A stretch of DNA of 25,395 nucleotides from CAZKFA01 sp964551925 (lineage in GTDB: Bacteria > Cyanobacteriota > Vampirovibrionia > LMEP-6097), in NCBI GenBank assembly GCA_964551925.1, contig CAZKFA010000027.1, positions 1 through 25,395 of the forward strand. Direction: 5' to 3'. Positions 23,732-25,395 of this stretch are shown here, in pieces. The position numbers and the translations under genes are program-made. Below the pieces are notes generated by a model. That model did no database searches, was not told where the DNA came from, and worked only from the letters and a program-made list of their open reading frames with translations. The first letter of the stretch is position 1; each line of letters opens with the position of its first letter.

Positions 23732-24948
23732 TGCAAGTAACCTTCGATATCAACAAAATTCGCCAAGATTTCCCAATCTTAGATAGCACTATTAGCGGCA
23801 AGAGATTAACCTATCTTGATAGCGCCGCTACAGCCCAGAAACCAATCACCGTGATCGACAGAATGAAGCAATTCATGCTCGAAGAAAACGCTACCGTCAG
23901 ACGTGGAGTCTATGATCTCAGTGCTAATTCAACCCAAGCTTTTGATGAGGTAAGAATACAAGTACAAAAGTTTATTAACGCCCAATATAGTGAAGAAATA
24001 ATCTTCACTCGTGGCACTACTGAATCTCTTAATTTAGTAGCTAGTTCACTCTGCCGTCACTTGGGTCAAGATTTAGGTATATTAGTTTCTGGATTAGAGC
24101 ATCACGCTAATATCGTGCCTTGGCAATTACAAAATGGCATGCAGCTTAAATCAATCCCAGTGCTTGATAGCGGCGATCTTGATCTAGAAGCTTACGCCAA
24201 GATTATCAAATCTGGACAAATCCAAATCCTAGCTCTCACTCATATCTCTAACGCGATCGGCACTATTAATCCAATCAAAGAAATGATCGCTCTCGCTCAC
24301 AAACACAATGTTATCGTAGTTATAGATGGCGCTCAGGGAGTAACTCATAGCATAGTAGACGTACAGGATCTTGATTGTGATTTCTATTGTTTTTCAGCCC
24401 ATAAATTATACGGACCAACTGGAGTTGGCGTACTCTATGGCAAAAAAGAACTATTAGAGAAGCTACCTCCTTACCATGGTGGCGGTGAGATGATAGAGAG
24501 GGTAAGTTTCACTAATACGACTTTTGCGGGCTTACCATTTAAGTTTGAAGCAGGCACCCCACCTATAGTCGAAGTGATTGGCTTGGGCGCGGCGCTTAGC
24601 TATCTAGATAATATGGGCATGACTAATATTATCCAACACGAAAAAGACCTACTAAACTATACTTTAGAAAAATCTAAAGTATTGAAAGGCTTACGGATCA
24701 TAGGTAATCCAAAGCAGAGAGCGACTTTGATTAGTTTTGTATTTGATGATATTGGTAGCTTCGATATTGGTACTCTTATGAATGAACACGGTGTCGCTAT
24801 TCGTACTGGTCATCACTGCGCTCAACCTGTGATGGCAAGATTTGGGATTGATTCTAGTTCAAGGATATCTCTGGGCTTGTATAATAACCGAGAGGACATT
24901 GATAGATGCTTCGCTGCTTTAGAGCAAGTCGTCAAAATTTTCAGATAA
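23731..24948 (+). CDS. sufS: SufS, cysteine desulfurase (group II)
   Basis: 405 residues, full length. PLP enzyme that takes sulfur from cysteine and supplies persulfide to SufB. Lys225 in SAHKLYGPTG forms the internal aldimine; His124-His125 (EHHANIVPW) stack on PLP; Cys363 in RTGHHCAQP is the persulfide cysteine. RRGVYDLS and ATAQKP near the N-terminus are typical of SufS. The family needs SufE or SufU as sulfur acceptor; neither is present in the window. The ATG overlaps the sufD stop by one base; bolA follows 3 bases after the stop. Confidence 0.97.
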   Translation: MQVTFDINKIRQDFPILDSTISGKRLTYLDSAATAQKPITVIDRMKQFMLEENATVRRGVYDLSANSTQAFDEVRIQVQKFINAQYSEEIIFTRGTTESLNLVASSLCRHLGQDLGILVSGLEHHANIVPWQLQNGMQLKSIPVLDSGDLDLEAYAKIIKSGQIQILALTHISNAIGTINPIKEMIALAHKHNVIVVIDGAQGVTHSIVDVQDLDCDFYCFSAHKLYGPTGVGVLYGKKELLEKLPPYHGGGEMIERVSFTNTTFAGLPFKFEAGTPPIVEVIGLGAALSYLDNMGMTNIIQHEKDLLNYTLEKSKVLKGLRIIGNPKQRATLISFVFDDIGSFDIGTLMNEHGVAIRTGHHCAQPVMARFGIDSSSRISLGLYNNREDIDRCFAALEQVVKIFR

Positions 24949-24951
24949 TTT

Positions 24952-25188
24952 ATGTTACTAACAGCAAACGATATAGAACAAATACTCCGCGAGAAACTTC
25001 AAGTTAAGTCTGTAGAGGCTATTGACCTTAAGGGTGGCAATCACTGGCAGGTAAATATCATTGCTAGTGATTTCAATAATCTCAATCGCATCAAACGCGA
25101 ACAATTGGTACAGAAAGCACTTGCTGACTTACTTAGAGATGAGACTATACATGCTCTAGTTATTAAGGCTAAGGGTACGGAAGAATAA
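24952..25188 (+). CDS. bolA: BolA-family protein (IbaG-like)
   Basis: 78 residues, the size of IbaG/BolA-like proteins. LKGGNHWQVNIIASDF (26-41, His31) and NRIKREQLVQKAL (45-57) match the BolA fold, and IHALVIKA near the C-terminus holds the conserved His67 that ligates the [2Fe-2S] cluster shared with a monothiol glutaredoxin. The next gene is exactly such a glutaredoxin, so a Grx-BolA complex linked to Suf assembly is likely. It begins 3 bases after sufS with no clear Shine-Dalgarno, so coupling to sufS is probable. Confidence 0.9.
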   Translation: MLLTANDIEQILREKLQVKSVEAIDLKGGNHWQVNIIASDFNNLNRIKREQLVQKALADLLRDETIHALVIKAKGTEE

Positions 25189-25195
25189 ATAATGC

Positions 25196-25201
25196 TATAA
25201 T
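25196..25201 (+). promoter_or_regulatory. Extended -10 box directly before the glutaredoxin gene
   Basis: TATAAT preceded by TGC (extended -10) in the 19-base gap after bolA. It ends 6 bases before the ATG at 25208, placing the expected transcript start on the ATG itself. No Shine-Dalgarno is present, which fits a leaderless internal promoter. Confidence 0.45.
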
Positions 25202-25207
25202 AACAAT

Positions 25208-25395
25208 ATGACAACAGAACAATTAGCCTCAGAACTCAAAGCCAAAATCGAAGATATTCTTAGCAAAGATAAGGTTGTGCTTTTTATGAAAGGCAACAAA
25301 GAAGCGCCTCAGTGTGGTTTCTCTGATGCTGTTGTTAAAGTTCTAAAGTTTTACGATACGGAGTTCACAACTTATGATGTACTCTCCAATCCAGA
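25208..25395 (+). CDS. grxD: Monothiol glutaredoxin, Grx4/CGFS type (partial, C-terminus off right edge)
   Basis: 62 residues read before the edge. The active site CGFS (Cys36-Ser39) in KGNKEAPQCGFSDAVV is that of monothiol glutaredoxins, which bind a glutathione-ligated [2Fe-2S] cluster and pass it on, often with BolA. The KGNKEAPQCGFS form matches bacterial GrxD rather than dithiol glutaredoxins (CPYC). It follows bolA by 19 bases. Its need for glutathione is consistent with gshB in the same window. Confidence 0.93.
   Translation, partial: MTTEQLASELKAKIEDILSKDKVVLFMKGNKEAPQCGFSDAVVKVLKFYDTEFTTYDVLSNP

Overview
This is an AT-rich (by eye about 35-40% GC) bacterial chromosomal segment, densely packed and mostly housekeeping. 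It is cut from a draft assembly: two 100-N scaffold gaps fall inside genes (glyS, sufD), and genes run off both ends. Several traits suggest a Gram-negative-like, oxygen-exposed lineage: glutathione synthetase, monothiol glutaredoxin plus BolA, a UbiA-type quinone prenyltransferase and a complete SufBCDS system. A 7TM-HD (PgpH-type) c-di-AMP phosphodiesterase, and a GyrB lacking the long insertion usual in proteobacteria, argue against an ordinary proteobacterium. My best guess is a non-photosynthetic relative of cyanobacteria (Vampirovibrionia/Melainabacteria-like). This is inference with low confidence; Bdellovibrio-like groups are the main alternative.

Layout. (1) 1-1718, minus: a two-gene unit, a cytidylyltransferase-like NTP transferase followed by an sn-glycerol-1-phosphate dehydrogenase-family protein that runs off the left edge, probably supplying an activated glycerol-type unit for a surface polymer. 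(2) 1871-3547, plus: a secreted protein with a phage-tail-fibre-like C-terminal half. (3) 3553-5871, minus: pgpH. (4) 5915-7776, plus: miaA-gshB, overlapping by 1 base. (5) 7796-9856, minus: glyS (beta subunit), whose 5' end overlaps the 5' end of divergent yidD (9840-10061). (6) 10111-12483, plus: a second, larger secreted fibre-like protein with four VGIG-type repeats. (7) 12514-13326, plus: a nitrilase-family amidase (deaminated-glutathione-amidase type), convergent with gyrB (13436-15508, minus); a 27-base palindrome lies between them. (8) 15536-19689, minus: an overlapping operon of ubiA and two ABC half-exporters that form a heterodimer with one consensus and one degenerate ATP site. (9) 19847-25395, plus: an Rrf2 regulator, then sufB-sufC-sufD-sufS, bolA and a CGFS glutaredoxin that continues past the right edge.

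How the genes fit together. The right third is one Fe-S assembly locus: a cysteine-containing Rrf2 sensor with a near-perfect palindrome over its own promoter controls the SufBCD scaffold and SufS desulfurase, and BolA-Grx is the usual partner pair for [2Fe-2S] handling. gshB, the amidase and the glutaredoxin are all tied to glutathione. The two fibre-like secreted proteins are the main accessory content and look like host-encoded adhesins rather than prophage, because each has a signal peptide and no phage genes are near.

A recurrent feature is a -10-like hexamer 6-10 bases upstream of several first-gene start codons that lack a Shine-Dalgarno, whereas several downstream genes in operons have clear Shine-Dalgarno sequences. 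This suggests frequent leaderless or nearly leaderless transcripts. No tRNA, rRNA, CRISPR, insertion sequence or integrase was seen, and no gene-free stretch exceeds about 160 bases.
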